In this document: one piece after another, positions 1-7,195 of the stretch | Layout of the letters: every line of letters begins with the position of its first letter | How positions within the stretch are numbered: position 1 is the stretch's first letter | DNA from: Puniceibacterium confluentis | Lineage (GTDB): Bacteria > Pseudomonadota > Alphaproteobacteria > Rhodobacterales > Rhodobacteraceae | Assembly: GCF_007923445.1 (NCBI RefSeq) | Contig: NZ_VOJI01000004.1 | Coordinates: 124,001-188,000 of the forward strand | Reading direction: 5' to 3' | DNA length: 64,000 nucleotides | Notes under the pieces: model-generated | Told to the model about the DNA's origin: nothing | Seen by the model: only the letters and a program-made list of their open reading frames with translations | Database searches by the model: none | Translations under genes and position numbers: made by a program

Positions 1-1077
1 CCGGCAGGCGTGGCGGGTCAGTCGCTCCAGCACCTTGGCATCGTAGCCCTTGACCCCGACCATGTCCTGCTCGAACAGCTCGAAGGCGTAGATGTCCAGC
101 CCGGTGACGATCTCGGCAACGCCTTTCTCGGCCTCGGCCTCGTCGATCAACGTGCCCGGATCAAGCGGTTCGAACGCATTGGTGACGCGCAGCGACACTT
201 CGGCCTGGCGCAGTGCCTTGGCCGCGGTGGGGTGGATCGCTTCCATGCCCATGTTGCTCAGCTGGTCGGCCACGTCATAGTTGGTGTGACCCAGCTTGCG
301 GACATTGTCGGCGCCCACCAGCTTGGGGTCCGCCGATGACAGATGGAATTCCTTGTGGATGATCGCCTCGCGGGCGCGGGTGAGCGCGGCGATCTGGCTG
401 AACGTCACTTCGGAATAACCGCGATCATACTTGTTCATCAGGCCTTCGACACATTGCGCATACCCGGTGACGATCGGCATCTCGGTGGTCAGGTCGATGC
501 CCTGAAGCCCGTCGAGAATGCGCTCGTCCAGCGTCATTTCGCGTTCGTCCCGCCAGCCGGACAAATCCACGACCCGCGCGTTCACGCCATGACGGCGCAG
601 CAGCAGAGCGGTGACAAAGGCCGAGTGCGATTCCCCCAGTCCGGAAAGCAGTTCACGGGTGATCGCCATGTGCTGCGACAGGCGGAAATGCCCGTAGGAA
701 CACAGCCGCTGCAAGTCGATCAGGCAGGATCGGGCGCCCTCGATCCGGTCACGGACAAAATCCGCCGCCTGCGCCTGATCCGCCGGATGCGTCAGCACCG
801 CTTCGTGTGCTTCGCGCATCGCCGCGTCGACGCGGGTCAGCGCGCTCATCCAGCCATGATCCTCGGTCTCGTTCGAGAAATGGGCATAAACCCCGGGTTC
901 CTGGCTTTTCTTGTGTTCCAGCAACAGGTTGGTGATGCCACCAAAAGCCGAAACCACGAAGATCCGGTTGTAGTCGGGCGCGTTGACGCGAAACAGCGGC
1001 TCCAGCAGCTCGGCCAGGCGGGACATCGAGGTGCCGCCGATCTTTTCTACGGTATGATTCTGGAAAGTCGAACTCAT
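1..1077 (-). CDS. ask: Aspartate kinase of the ectoine operon (Ask_Ect), C-terminus beyond the window
   Basis: Aspartokinase phosphorylates L-aspartate in the cytoplasm, the first step towards aspartate semialdehyde, which EctB consumes. Reading from ATG 1077-1075, 359 codons stay open to the left edge. The N-terminus carries the aspartokinase signature KIGGTSM at about residues 12-18, followed by FVVSAFGGITNL at about 40-51. The gene begins 11 nt after ectC, so it is the last visible member of ectABC-ask. This arrangement is known for the specialised ectoine-linked aspartokinase, which is thought to escape feedback inhibition by lysine and threonine. The C-terminal part, probably including the ACT region, is missing because the window ends. 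Confidence 0.92.
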   Translation of the reverse strand, partial: MSSTFQNHTVEKIGGTSMSRLAELLEPLFRVNAPDYNRIFVVSAFGGITNLLLEHKKSQEPGVYAHFSNETEDHGWMSALTRVDAAMREAHEAVLTHPADQAQAADFVRDRIEGARSCLIDLQRLCSYGHFRLSQHMAITRELLSGLGESHSAFVTALLLRRHGVNARVVDLSGWRDEREMTLDERILDGLQGIDLTTEMPIVTGYAQCVEGLMNKYDRGYSEVTFSQIAALTRAREAIIHKEFHLSSADPKLVGADNVRKLGHTNYDVADQLSNMGMEAIHPTAAKALRQAEVSLRVTNAFEPLDPGTLIDEAEAEKGVAEIVTGLDIYAFELFEQDMVGVKGYDAKVLERLTRHACR

Positions 1078-1088
1078 GTTGTCCCCGC

Positions 1089-1481
1089 TCACGCGACCTC
1101 TTTGGGCGCGGCGTAGGATCCGTCTTCCTGGTGCACCTCCGTGCCGGTGACGGGCGGGTTGAAGCAGCAGGCCATGACCAGCTCTTCTTCGGCGCGCAGT
1201 GTATGTTTGTCATGCAGGTTCAGCGCGTACATCACCCCGGGCGTGATCTCGTGGGTCTCACCGGTGGCCAGATCGGTGATCGAGCCTTTGCCCTGCATGC
1301 AGAACACCGATTCAAAGTGGTTCTTGTAGTGGAACGTGTGCTCGGAGCCGGCCTTGAGATAGGTGATGTGGAACGAGAACCCCATCTTGTCATCCGCCAG
1401 CAGCATCCGGACCGAGGTCCACTCAGCGTCGGAAACGGCGCGGTCGGTGTCTTTGAGCTTGTTTACATCGCGTACAATCAT
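1089..1481 (-). CDS. ectC: L-ectoine synthase
   Basis: EctC is a cupin-fold enzyme that cyclises N-gamma-acetyl-2,4-diaminobutyrate to ectoine, the last step of osmolyte synthesis in the cytoplasm. The 130-residue product has the normal family length. It opens with MIVRDVNKL, as EctC proteins do, and has HTFHYKNHFESVFCMQGKG and a downstream HDKHTL segment consistent with the cupin core. ATG 1481 lies 5 nt after ectB, and a GGAG Shine-Dalgarno overlaps the ectB stop codon, so the two are translationally coupled. It is followed 11 nt later by ask. Confidence 0.95.
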   Translation of the reverse strand: MIVRDVNKLKDTDRAVSDAEWTSVRMLLADDKMGFSFHITYLKAGSEHTFHYKNHFESVFCMQGKGSITDLATGETHEITPGVMYALNLHDKHTLRAEEELVMACCFNPPVTGTEVHQEDGSYAAPKEVA

Positions 1482-1486
1482 GTCGG

Positions 1487-2779
1487 TTACTCCGCTGCAA
1501 TCTTGTGTTGTGCCGTGGCGCTCCGGGTGGCGTCGAGCAGGATCTCGAGCCCTTTCTGGAACGTCGCTGTCGGCGTGGTGAGAGGGGCAAGCACCTTGAC
1601 GACTTCGTCATGGGCGCCCGACGTCTCGATGATCAGTCCGGCCTCGAAACAGCGCGCGCAGATGTCCGAGGCAAGCTCGCCCGAACCGACATCGACCCCC
1701 TGCATCAACCCGCGCCCCTTGAGCACCGCTCCGTCGACTTCGTCAGCAACGGCCTGAAGGCCGGCGGTGAGGATCAGAGCCTTGTCGGCCAGGGCCTGCT
1801 GAAAGCTGTCATCTTTCCAGAACTTTTCCAGCGCGACGCGTGCGGTGACAAAGGCGTGGGTGTTGCCGCGGAAGGTGCCGTTGTGCTCGGCGGGCTTCCA
1901 GATGTCATGCTCGGGTTTGATCAGCAGGGCGGCGAACGGCAGGCCAAAGCCCGAAAGGGACTTTGCCTGGGTGATCATGTCGGGCTGGATGTCCATGCCC
2001 TCGCAGCCAAAGAAGGTGCCGGCCCGGCCGCAACCGGACTGGATGTCGTCGATGATGACCAGCGCGCCGATTTCTTTCGCCAGCTTGCCCAGACCTTCGA
2101 TCCAGTCGCTGGACGCGGCGTTCAGGCCGCCTTCGCCCTGAATCGGTTCAAAAATGAACGCTGCGGGCGCGTCGACACCCGAGGACGGGTTTGTCAGCAT
2201 CATGCGGATCTGTTCCAGCGTGTCGACGTCATCGCCGAAGGCGCGGTCATAGGGCAGGTGGGTCACACCGGTCAGCCCGGCGCCGTCGTTGCCGCCGCCG
2301 GCGCGTTTGCCCGCGTTGCCCGTCAGCGCCAGCGCGCCCATGGTCATGCCGTGAAAGCCGTTGGTGAAGGACACCACATTGCGTCGGCCGGTGACCTTGC
2401 GGGCCAGCTTGATTGCCGCTTCGACCGCATTGGTGCCGGTCGGGCCGGTCAGCATGATCTTGTAGTCCATGCCGCGCGGACGCAGGATGATGTCTTCGTA
2501 TGCCTGCAGGAACCGCGCCTTGGTATCGGTGTACATGTCCAGGCCGTGGGCAATGCCATCACCCATGATATGCTCGATCAGCGCCTGCTTCATGTCCGGG
2601 TCGTTGTGGCCATAGTTCAGTGACGAACAGCCGGCGAGAAAGTCGATATAGGTCTTGCCGTCGACGTCGGTCATGATCGAGCCCGACGCCTTGGTGAATA
2701 CCGTGTCAAAGCTGCGGCAGTAGCTGCGCACCTGGCTTTCGCGGGTTTCGAAAATGGTTTTCTGTGTCTCAGAAGACAT
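1487..2779 (-). CDS. ectB: Diaminobutyrate-2-oxoglutarate transaminase
   Basis: EctB is a class III PLP aminotransferase that converts aspartate semialdehyde plus glutamate to L-2,4-diaminobutyrate. The product is 430 residues, the usual size. It shows the N-terminal EctB pattern FETRESQVRSYCRSFDTVF, a GPTGTNAVEAAIKLAR cofactor segment, and the PLP-lysine region TQAKSLSGFGLP. ATG 2779 is preceded by AAAGGA. It lies 49 nt downstream of ectA and 5 nt upstream of ectC in one minus-strand operon. Confidence 0.95.
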   Translation of the reverse strand: MSSETQKTIFETRESQVRSYCRSFDTVFTKASGSIMTDVDGKTYIDFLAGCSSLNYGHNDPDMKQALIEHIMGDGIAHGLDMYTDTKARFLQAYEDIILRPRGMDYKIMLTGPTGTNAVEAAIKLARKVTGRRNVVSFTNGFHGMTMGALALTGNAGKRAGGGNDGAGLTGVTHLPYDRAFGDDVDTLEQIRMMLTNPSSGVDAPAAFIFEPIQGEGGLNAASSDWIEGLGKLAKEIGALVIIDDIQSGCGRAGTFFGCEGMDIQPDMITQAKSLSGFGLPFAALLIKPEHDIWKPAEHNGTFRGNTHAFVTARVALEKFWKDDSFQQALADKALILTAGLQAVADEVDGAVLKGRGLMQGVDVGSGELASDICARCFEAGLIIETSGAHDEVVKVLAPLTTPTATFQKGLEILLDATRSATAQHKIAAE

Positions 2780-2828
2780 ATGGGTATTCCTTTGATTTGG
2801 GGTAGGAGAGGCCGGGCGTCGTGCCCTG

Positions 2829-3359
2829 TCAGGCGACGCTCTTCAACGCCTCTCGGAACGCGATGGTGACCATGTGCTCGGTGGCATGCTCACCCTGAAA
2901 GTGTGTGTCGCGGGTGAAATGCGCCTCGGACGACAGGTCGGCGCCGCTCTGGGCGGCGAACTTGCGGAACAGCGCCCAGGAGGCGTCGTTGTCCAATGTG
3001 ATCGTGGTCTGCATCCGCTTGGCATCCACCGTCTCATCGCGGCGCATCAGCGCCTCGAGCATGCGGGTGCCAAGTCCGATGCCGCGCGCGTCCTGCGACA
3101 CGGCGACCTGCCAGACAAACACGCTCTCGGCGTCCTGCGGCAGAAGATAGGCCGAGATCCAGCCGATGATCGCGCCGTCCATCTCGGCGACAACGCAGGT
3201 GTCACGAAAGTGGTCGGACTGCAGCAGGTTGGCGTACATCGAGTTTTCGTCCAGCGGCTTGCAGGCGCGAATCAGTTCCCAGATATCCGCCCCGTCTTCG
3301 CGGACGGGCTTGCGGAAAGTGACTGTGCCCTTGGGCTTTACGCTTTGCAGTGTCTGCAC
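2829..3359 (-). CDS. ectA: L-2,4-diaminobutyrate acetyltransferase
   Basis: EctA is a GNAT-fold enzyme that transfers acetyl from acetyl-CoA to the gamma-amino group of 2,4-diaminobutyrate, giving the EctC substrate. The 176-residue product has TFRKPVREDGADIWELI at the N-terminus, the family signature CKPLDENSMYANLLQSDHF, and the CoA-binding stretch VSQDARGIGLGTRML. The chosen start is GTG 3359-3357, with GAGG about 9 nt upstream. It is the first gene of ectABC-ask and is divergent from the MarR-type gene at 3640. Confidence 0.93.
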   Translation of the reverse strand: MQTLQSVKPKGTVTFRKPVREDGADIWELIRACKPLDENSMYANLLQSDHFRDTCVVAEMDGAIIGWISAYLLPQDAESVFVWQVAVSQDARGIGLGTRMLEALMRRDETVDAKRMQTTITLDNDASWALFRKFAAQSGADLSSEAHFTRDTHFQGEHATEHMVTIAFREALKSVA

Positions 3360-3390
3360 GGTGGATACCTCGGATGATTGCTTGGTGATG

Positions 3391-3449
3391 TATTACTTTG
3401 AGTGGCTAAGTAGTTCATTCTTTCTGATAGTTCAACATGCAAAGTAATA
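3391..3449. promoter_or_regulatory. Inverted repeat between ectA and the MarR gene, candidate operator
   Basis: TATTACTTTG (3391-3400) is repeated as its exact reverse complement CAAAGTAATA (3440-3449). The 39 bp between them hold a direct repeat TAGTTCA at 3411-3417 and 3428-3434. The stretch is strikingly AT-rich for this genome and lies 32-90 bp upstream of ectA. MarR proteins bind palindromes, so this is a plausible site for the neighbouring regulator; binding is inferred. Confidence 0.45.
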
Positions 3450-3511
3450 ATCCGCAGTGCCGCAGAAGGTTCCGTATGATTTGCTGAAAAATAGGGAAAT
3501 ATCTCGGGGTC

Positions 3512-3540
3512 TTGTGGGGCGGTACTTAGTTTTGTATAAT
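3512..3540 (+). promoter_or_regulatory. Sigma70-like promoter for the MarR regulator
   Basis: TTGTGG (3512-3517), 17 bp, then a perfect TATAAT (3535-3540). The predicted start near 3547 leaves a leader of about 93 nt before ATG 3640. The region is much more AT-rich than its flanks. Confidence 0.5.
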
Positions 3541-3639
3541 ATTTTGATGTTAGATCAAACAAGAGTGCAAAGTGTTTCGGGGAGTTGCGCGATCGCATGG
3601 CCCCGTCGTAAACTGACCCGGCCTGAAGATGAGAGCGAT

Positions 3640-4125
3640 ATGGATCGTACCGATACCAGCCTTATTGCGCTGCGCCGCATTCTGCGGGCCACCGAACTCT
3701 ACGGTCGCGATCTTGCGCGCGACGCCGGGCTGACCGCGGTTCAGTTGCGGGTGTTGCAGATCGTCGCGGAAAAGGGTCACAGCACCCCGACCGAGATCGC
3801 AACCCGGATGGGTGTGTCGCAGGCGACGGTATCGGTGCTGATCAAGAAACTGGAAGGTTTCAGCCTGCTTGAGCGTCACAAGTCGCTGGCGGACCGGCGC
3901 CAGACCGACCTTGAAATCACCCGGACGGGACGTGCCAAGGTCGATGTGGCCCCGGACGCGCTTCAGCAGCGATATGTCGCGCAATTCGAAGCGCTGCCGG
4001 ACTGGGAACAGTCGATGATTGTCGCCGTGCTGGAACGGGTGGCGGGCATGCTGGACGCTTCGGACATGCCGGCCGAACCGGTGCTGACAACAGGCGACAT
4101 TCTGCGGCACGACCAACCCGGCTGA
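3640..4125 (+). CDS. ectR: MarR-family regulator of ectoine synthesis (EctR type)
   Basis: This 161-residue MarR/SlyA winged-helix protein is divergent from ectA. Divergent MarR genes beside ectABC have been named EctR and repress the operon at low salinity; function here rests on that context. Visible features are an N-terminal dimerisation helix (TSLIALRRILRATELYGRDL), the recognition helix region PTEIATRMGVSQATVSVLIKKLE at about residues 51-73 and the wing with ADRRQTDLEITRTG. ATG 3640 was chosen over an in-frame upstream start because homology begins there and it follows the TATAAT promoter by a normal leader. Confidence 0.85.
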   Translation: MDRTDTSLIALRRILRATELYGRDLARDAGLTAVQLRVLQIVAEKGHSTPTEIATRMGVSQATVSVLIKKLEGFSLLERHKSLADRRQTDLEITRTGRAKVDVAPDALQQRYVAQFEALPDWEQSMIVAVLERVAGMLDASDMPAEPVLTTGDILRHDQPG

Positions 4126-4131
4126 GGTGTT

Positions 4132-4162
4132 GGCCCCGCGCGGGGCGCGGGGCCTCATTTTC
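4132..4162 (+). terminator. Rho-independent terminator after the MarR gene
   Basis: GGCCCCGCG (4132-4140) and CGCGGGGCC (4146-4154) form a 9-bp GC stem with a 5-nt loop, followed by TCATTTT. It begins 7 nt after the stop codon and sits between convergent genes (ald ends at 4216). Confidence 0.7.
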
Positions 4163-4215
4163 GCCAGCCAGCGTCGGCAGTTCCGTCGAACCGCGCGCTG
4201 TCCGGACCGACGCAG

Positions 4216-5334
4216 TCAGGTCTTGAGCACGAGCTGCGGCGAGGTGACGTCCATCCCGAGCGCGCGACCCACAGCGTAGTAGGTCAGCTTTCCGGCATGG
4301 ACGTTCAGGCCGTTCAGCAGGTGGGGATCGTCGGCGCAGGCCTGTCGCCAGCCCTTGTCCGCGAGCGCCAGCATGTAGGGCATGGTGGCGTTGCCCAGGG
4401 CGATGGTCGACGTGCGGGCAACCGCGCCGGGCATGTTTGCGACGCAATAGTGCATGATGCCATCGACATCGTAGATCGGGTCCTGATGGGTGGTGGCCCG
4501 CGAGGTTTCGAAACACCCGCCTTGATCAATGGCCACATCGACGATTGCGGCACCGGGCTTCATCGTCGACAACTGCTCCCGACTGACCAGCTTGGGTGCC
4601 GCTGCCCCGGGAATCAGTACGGCCCCGATCACCATATCGGCTTCGGCCACCAGCGCGGCGGTGTTCGCAGAGCTGGCGTAGGCGGTCTTGAAAGCGCCGG
4701 CGTAGACATCGTCCAGGTAGCGCATCCGGTTCAGCGACCGGTCGAGCACGGTGACGGAAGCGCCCATTCCGGCCGCCACCCGTGCGGCCTGGGTGCCGAC
4801 AACGCCACCGCCAATCACCACGACCCGTGCCGGAAGCACGCCCGGCACGCCACCGAGCAGAACGCCGCGCCCGCCATTCGCCTTTTGCAGCGTCCAGGCC
4901 CCGACCTGCGGTGCGAGTTTGCCCGCGACCTCGGACATCGGCGCCAGCAATGGAAGTCCGCCACGGTCGTCAGTCACCGTTTCATAGGCAATGCAGGTTG
5001 CTCCCGAGGCCAGAAGGTCGCGTGTCTGCTCCGGATCCGGCGCCAAGTGCAGATAGGTGAACAGCAACTGGCCCTCGCGCAGCATCCGGCGCTCACCGGC
5101 CTGCGGCTCCTTGACCTTGACCACCATCTCGGCGCTTTCGAAAAGCTCTTCTGCAGTCTCGACGATCCGGGCCCCTGCAGCGACATAGTGGTGATCCTCA
5201 AAGCCGGCACCATGCCCGGCGTTCGCCTGAATCAGCACCTCGTGGCCATGCACCACGGCTTCCTGTGCTGCGCTGGGAGTGATCCCGACACGGAACTCCT
5301 GCGGCTTGATCTCTGTCGGACATCCGATTTTCAT
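4216..5334 (-). CDS. ald: Alanine dehydrogenase
   Basis: Ald catalyses the reversible NAD-dependent deamination of L-alanine to pyruvate and ammonium in the cytoplasm. The 372-residue product has the full family length. It shows MKIGCPTEIKPQEFRVG at the N-terminus, KVKEPQ and the TYLHLA histidine segment of the substrate site, and the Rossmann motif VIGGGVVGTQAARVA. ATG 5334 has AAGGAGAG upstream. A divergent Lrp/AsnC gene begins at 5468, an arrangement typical of alanine-responsive control of ald. Confidence 0.95.
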   Translation of the reverse strand: MKIGCPTEIKPQEFRVGITPSAAQEAVVHGHEVLIQANAGHGAGFEDHHYVAAGARIVETAEELFESAEMVVKVKEPQAGERRMLREGQLLFTYLHLAPDPEQTRDLLASGATCIAYETVTDDRGGLPLLAPMSEVAGKLAPQVGAWTLQKANGGRGVLLGGVPGVLPARVVVIGGGVVGTQAARVAAGMGASVTVLDRSLNRMRYLDDVYAGAFKTAYASSANTAALVAEADMVIGAVLIPGAAAPKLVSREQLSTMKPGAAIVDVAIDQGGCFETSRATTHQDPIYDVDGIMHYCVANMPGAVARTSTIALGNATMPYMLALADKGWRQACADDPHLLNGLNVHAGKLTYYAVGRALGMDVTSPQLVLKT

Positions 5335-5371
5335 GGGTCTCTCCTTGTGCTCTGCGCGCGAGCCTGCGCTT

Positions 5372-5396
5372 ATCCGCTTGCAATTTCTCTGCGGAT
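5372..5396. promoter_or_regulatory. Inverted repeat between ald and the Lrp gene
   Basis: ATCCGC (5372-5377) and GCGGAT (5391-5396) are separated by 13 bp rich in A/T. Dyads of this spacing fit Lrp/AsnC dimer binding. It lies 38 bp upstream of ald and 72 bp upstream of the regulator, so it could serve both. Function is inferred. Confidence 0.35.
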
Positions 5397-5467
5397 TTGA
5401 TGCGGTGATAGCGAAAACAGCCGGAGGATCTTCGGCCTTTGGAGTGAAATGCGAGAGGATCCGCCGC

Positions 5468-5926
5468 GTGAGCCTAGATGAAACCGATCGCCGGGTGCTG
5501 CGCGCCCTTCAGAAACGGGGGCGGATGTCGAATGCGGAACTGGCCGAAGCGGTGCATCTGTCGGCGTCGGCCTGTCACCGCCGCGTTCAGCGCCTCGAGG
5601 AAAGCGGCTATATCCGCGACTACGTGGCGTTGCTGGACGAACGCAGGCTGGGCCTGCCCACAACCGTCTTTGTCGAGATCAAGCTCAACGCACAGGCTGA
5701 CGGAGTCCTCGATGCATTCGAGAAGGCGGTGGCGCGGGTGCCGGACGTGCTGGAGTGCCATCTGATGGCGGGCACGGCGGACTATCTTCTCAAGATCGTC
5801 GCGGAGGATACCGAGGACTTTGCCCGAATCCATCGCCAATACCTGACCCGTCTGCCGGGGGTGGCCCAGATGCAGTCGAGCTTTTCACTGCGCACGGTGC
5901 TCAGGACAACCGCGCTGCCGGTCTGA
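5468..5926 (+). CDS. Lrp/AsnC-family transcriptional regulator
   Basis: This 152-residue regulator has an N-terminal AsnC-type helix-turn-helix (LDETDRRVLRALQKRGRMSN, then LAEAVHLSASACHRRVQRLE at about residues 23-42) and a C-terminal RAM ligand-binding domain with HLMAGTADYLLKI. It is divergent from ald, so control of alanine catabolism (AldR-like) is the likely role. The start is GTG 5468, with GAGAGG about 9 nt upstream; the open frame extends further upstream but without homology. It is followed by a twin AT-rich hairpin. Confidence 0.88.
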   Translation: MSLDETDRRVLRALQKRGRMSNAELAEAVHLSASACHRRVQRLEESGYIRDYVALLDERRLGLPTTVFVEIKLNAQADGVLDAFEKAVARVPDVLECHLMAGTADYLLKIVAEDTEDFARIHRQYLTRLPGVAQMQSSFSLRTVLRTTALPV

Positions 5927-5940
5927 CACGGCGCGACGCG

Positions 5941-5989
5941 CAATTTTTTTGCAGCAAAAAAATTGGCAAAAATCTTCTGAAGATTTTTG
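5941..5989 (+). terminator. Twin AT-rich hairpin after the Lrp gene
   Basis: Two perfect hairpins lie side by side: 12-bp arms at 5941-5952 and 5954-5965 (CAATTTTTTTGC and its complement), then 11-bp arms at 5967-5977 and 5979-5989 (CAAAAATCTTC and its complement). They begin 14 nt after the Lrp stop codon, in the convergent gap with rpsU. The U-rich arms suggest a terminator. A similar pair follows tolB at 40497. Confidence 0.55.
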
Positions 5990-6002
5990 GGACCGGCACA
6001 AA

Positions 6003-6037
6003 CGACAAACCCCCGGAAGCAATTGCCCGGGGGTCGT
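6003..6037 (-). terminator. Terminator of rpsU
   Basis: Read on the minus strand, CCCCCGGG-CAATTGCTT-CCGGGGG forms a strong stem followed by TTTGTCGTTT. It lies about 35 nt after the rpsU stop codon. Confidence 0.65.
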
Positions 6038-6069
6038 CAAATCGTACGATAAAGTGCCAAAAAATGCTC

Positions 6070-6276
6070 TTAGAGCATACCTTCGCGCTGCGCCTTTTTG
6101 CGTGCCAGCTTGCGGGCACGGCGGATCGCTTCGGCCTTCTCGCGCGCTTTTTTCTCGGACGGTTTCTCGAAATGCTGCTTGAGCTTCATTTCACGGAACA
6201 CGCCTTCGCGCTGGAGCTTTTTCTTCAGGGCCCGAAGGGCCTGATCGACATTGTTGTCGCGAACACTAACCTGCAT
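6070..6276 (-). CDS. rpsU: 30S ribosomal protein S21
   Basis: S21 is a small basic protein of the 30S subunit that helps translation initiation. The 68-residue product begins [20 protein letters not shown], has the family core [20 protein letters not shown], and ends in a very basic helix ([12 protein letters not shown]). The start ATG 6276 has AGGTGG 10 nt upstream, and this Shine-Dalgarno is partly enclosed in a small hairpin. A promoter and a terminator flank the gene, so it looks monocistronic. Confidence 0.96.
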   Translation of the reverse strand: MQVSVRDNNVDQALRALKKKLQREGVFREMKLKQHFEKPSEKKAREKAEAIRRARKLARKKAQREGML

Positions 6277-6292
6277 GTGGTTTTCACCACCT
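6277..6292 (-). promoter_or_regulatory. Hairpin over the rpsU Shine-Dalgarno
   Basis: On the minus strand GTGGT-GAAA-ACCAC (6290-6277) ends one base before ATG. The Shine-Dalgarno AGGTGG (6292-6287) shares most of its bases with the 5' arm, and GAAA is a GNRA tetraloop. The structure could limit rpsU translation. Confidence 0.45.
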
Positions 6293-6328
6293 TTCTAGTT
6301 TGAGTTGCAAGGATTTGCAGGAAGGCGC

Positions 6329-6357
6329 CATATAGCAAGCTCAACCAGATTTGTCCA
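6329..6357 (-). promoter_or_regulatory. Promoter of rpsU
   Basis: On the minus strand TGGACA (6357-6352), 17 bp, TATATG (6334-6329): five and four matches of six to the sigma70 consensus with ideal spacing, 53 bp upstream of the rpsU start. Confidence 0.55.
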
Positions 6358-6475
6358 CCACTGAAAAACCTGGACCTCCGCGAGACAGTACGCGTCCCCG
6401 CCTCTGGTCAGACTCTGGTCAATGGCCGAAAAACGCTTAGGTACATTAGCAGCAGATCAAGACAGGAGCACCTTC

Positions 6476-7168
6476 ATGACACCGCAGTCTGAGCCGACAG
6501 AGACCCTTCTGCTGGATGCCGCCTTGTCCCACGTGCCATTCGATGGCTGGTCTGACGCCACCTTTCGCGCGGCCATAGCCGAGAGCGGTGTCGATCCGGT
6601 TGTCGCGCGGGCGCTGTATCCGCGTGGGGCGCTTGATCTGGCCATCGCCATGCACAAGCGCGGCGATGATGCGATGGCGGACCGGCTGGCCGCCACAGAC
6701 ATGGGTGACATGAAATTCCGTGACCGAGTCACGCTGGCGGTGCGCCTGCGGCTTGAACTGGCGGGGGACCGCGAAGCCGTGCGCCGCGCCACCACCCTGT
6801 TCGCCCTGCCGCTCCATGCGGCTGACGGGGCAAGACTGATCTGGGGGACGGCGGACCGGATCTGGACGTCGCTGGGGGACACCTCCGACGATGTGAACTG
6901 GTACACAAAGCGTGCAACGCTCGCCGGGGTGTATTCGGCGACCGTGCTGTACTGGCTGGGCGACGATTCGGTGGGTCATGGTGCGACCTGGGAATTCCTG
7001 GACCGGCGAATTGCCGATGTGATGCAGATCGAGAAGATCAAGGCGCGGATGCGCGGCAATCCCTTCCTGAGTAGGGTTTTCGCAGCGCCCGCCCGGGTGC
7101 TAGACAGGGTCAAGGCACCAAAGGCGGCACCGGGAGACCTGCCGGGACATCGCAGCGATGACCTGTGA
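6476..7168 (+). CDS. COQ9-family protein
   Basis: COQ9 proteins bind lipids and assist ubiquinone biosynthesis, in mitochondria by presenting quinone intermediates to COQ7; bacterial members are assumed to act similarly at the inner membrane. The 230-residue product has an N-terminal TetR-like helical region (LLLDAALSHVPFDGWSDATF) and the COQ9 pattern with TADRIWTSLGDTSDDVNWYT and KRATLAGVYSATVLYWL. ATG 6476 has AGGAG about 9 nt upstream. A tandem direct repeat lies upstream at 6402-6421. A quinone oxidoreductase gene follows 27 nt later. Confidence 0.88.
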   Translation: MTPQSEPTETLLLDAALSHVPFDGWSDATFRAAIAESGVDPVVARALYPRGALDLAIAMHKRGDDAMADRLAATDMGDMKFRDRVTLAVRLRLELAGDREAVRRATTLFALPLHAADGARLIWGTADRIWTSLGDTSDDVNWYTKRATLAGVYSATVLYWLGDDSVGHGATWEFLDRRIADVMQIEKIKARMRGNPFLSRVFAAPARVLDRVKAPKAAPGDLPGHRSDDL

Positions 7169-7195
7169 CGGCCCGAGTGAACAGAAAGGCAAAGA

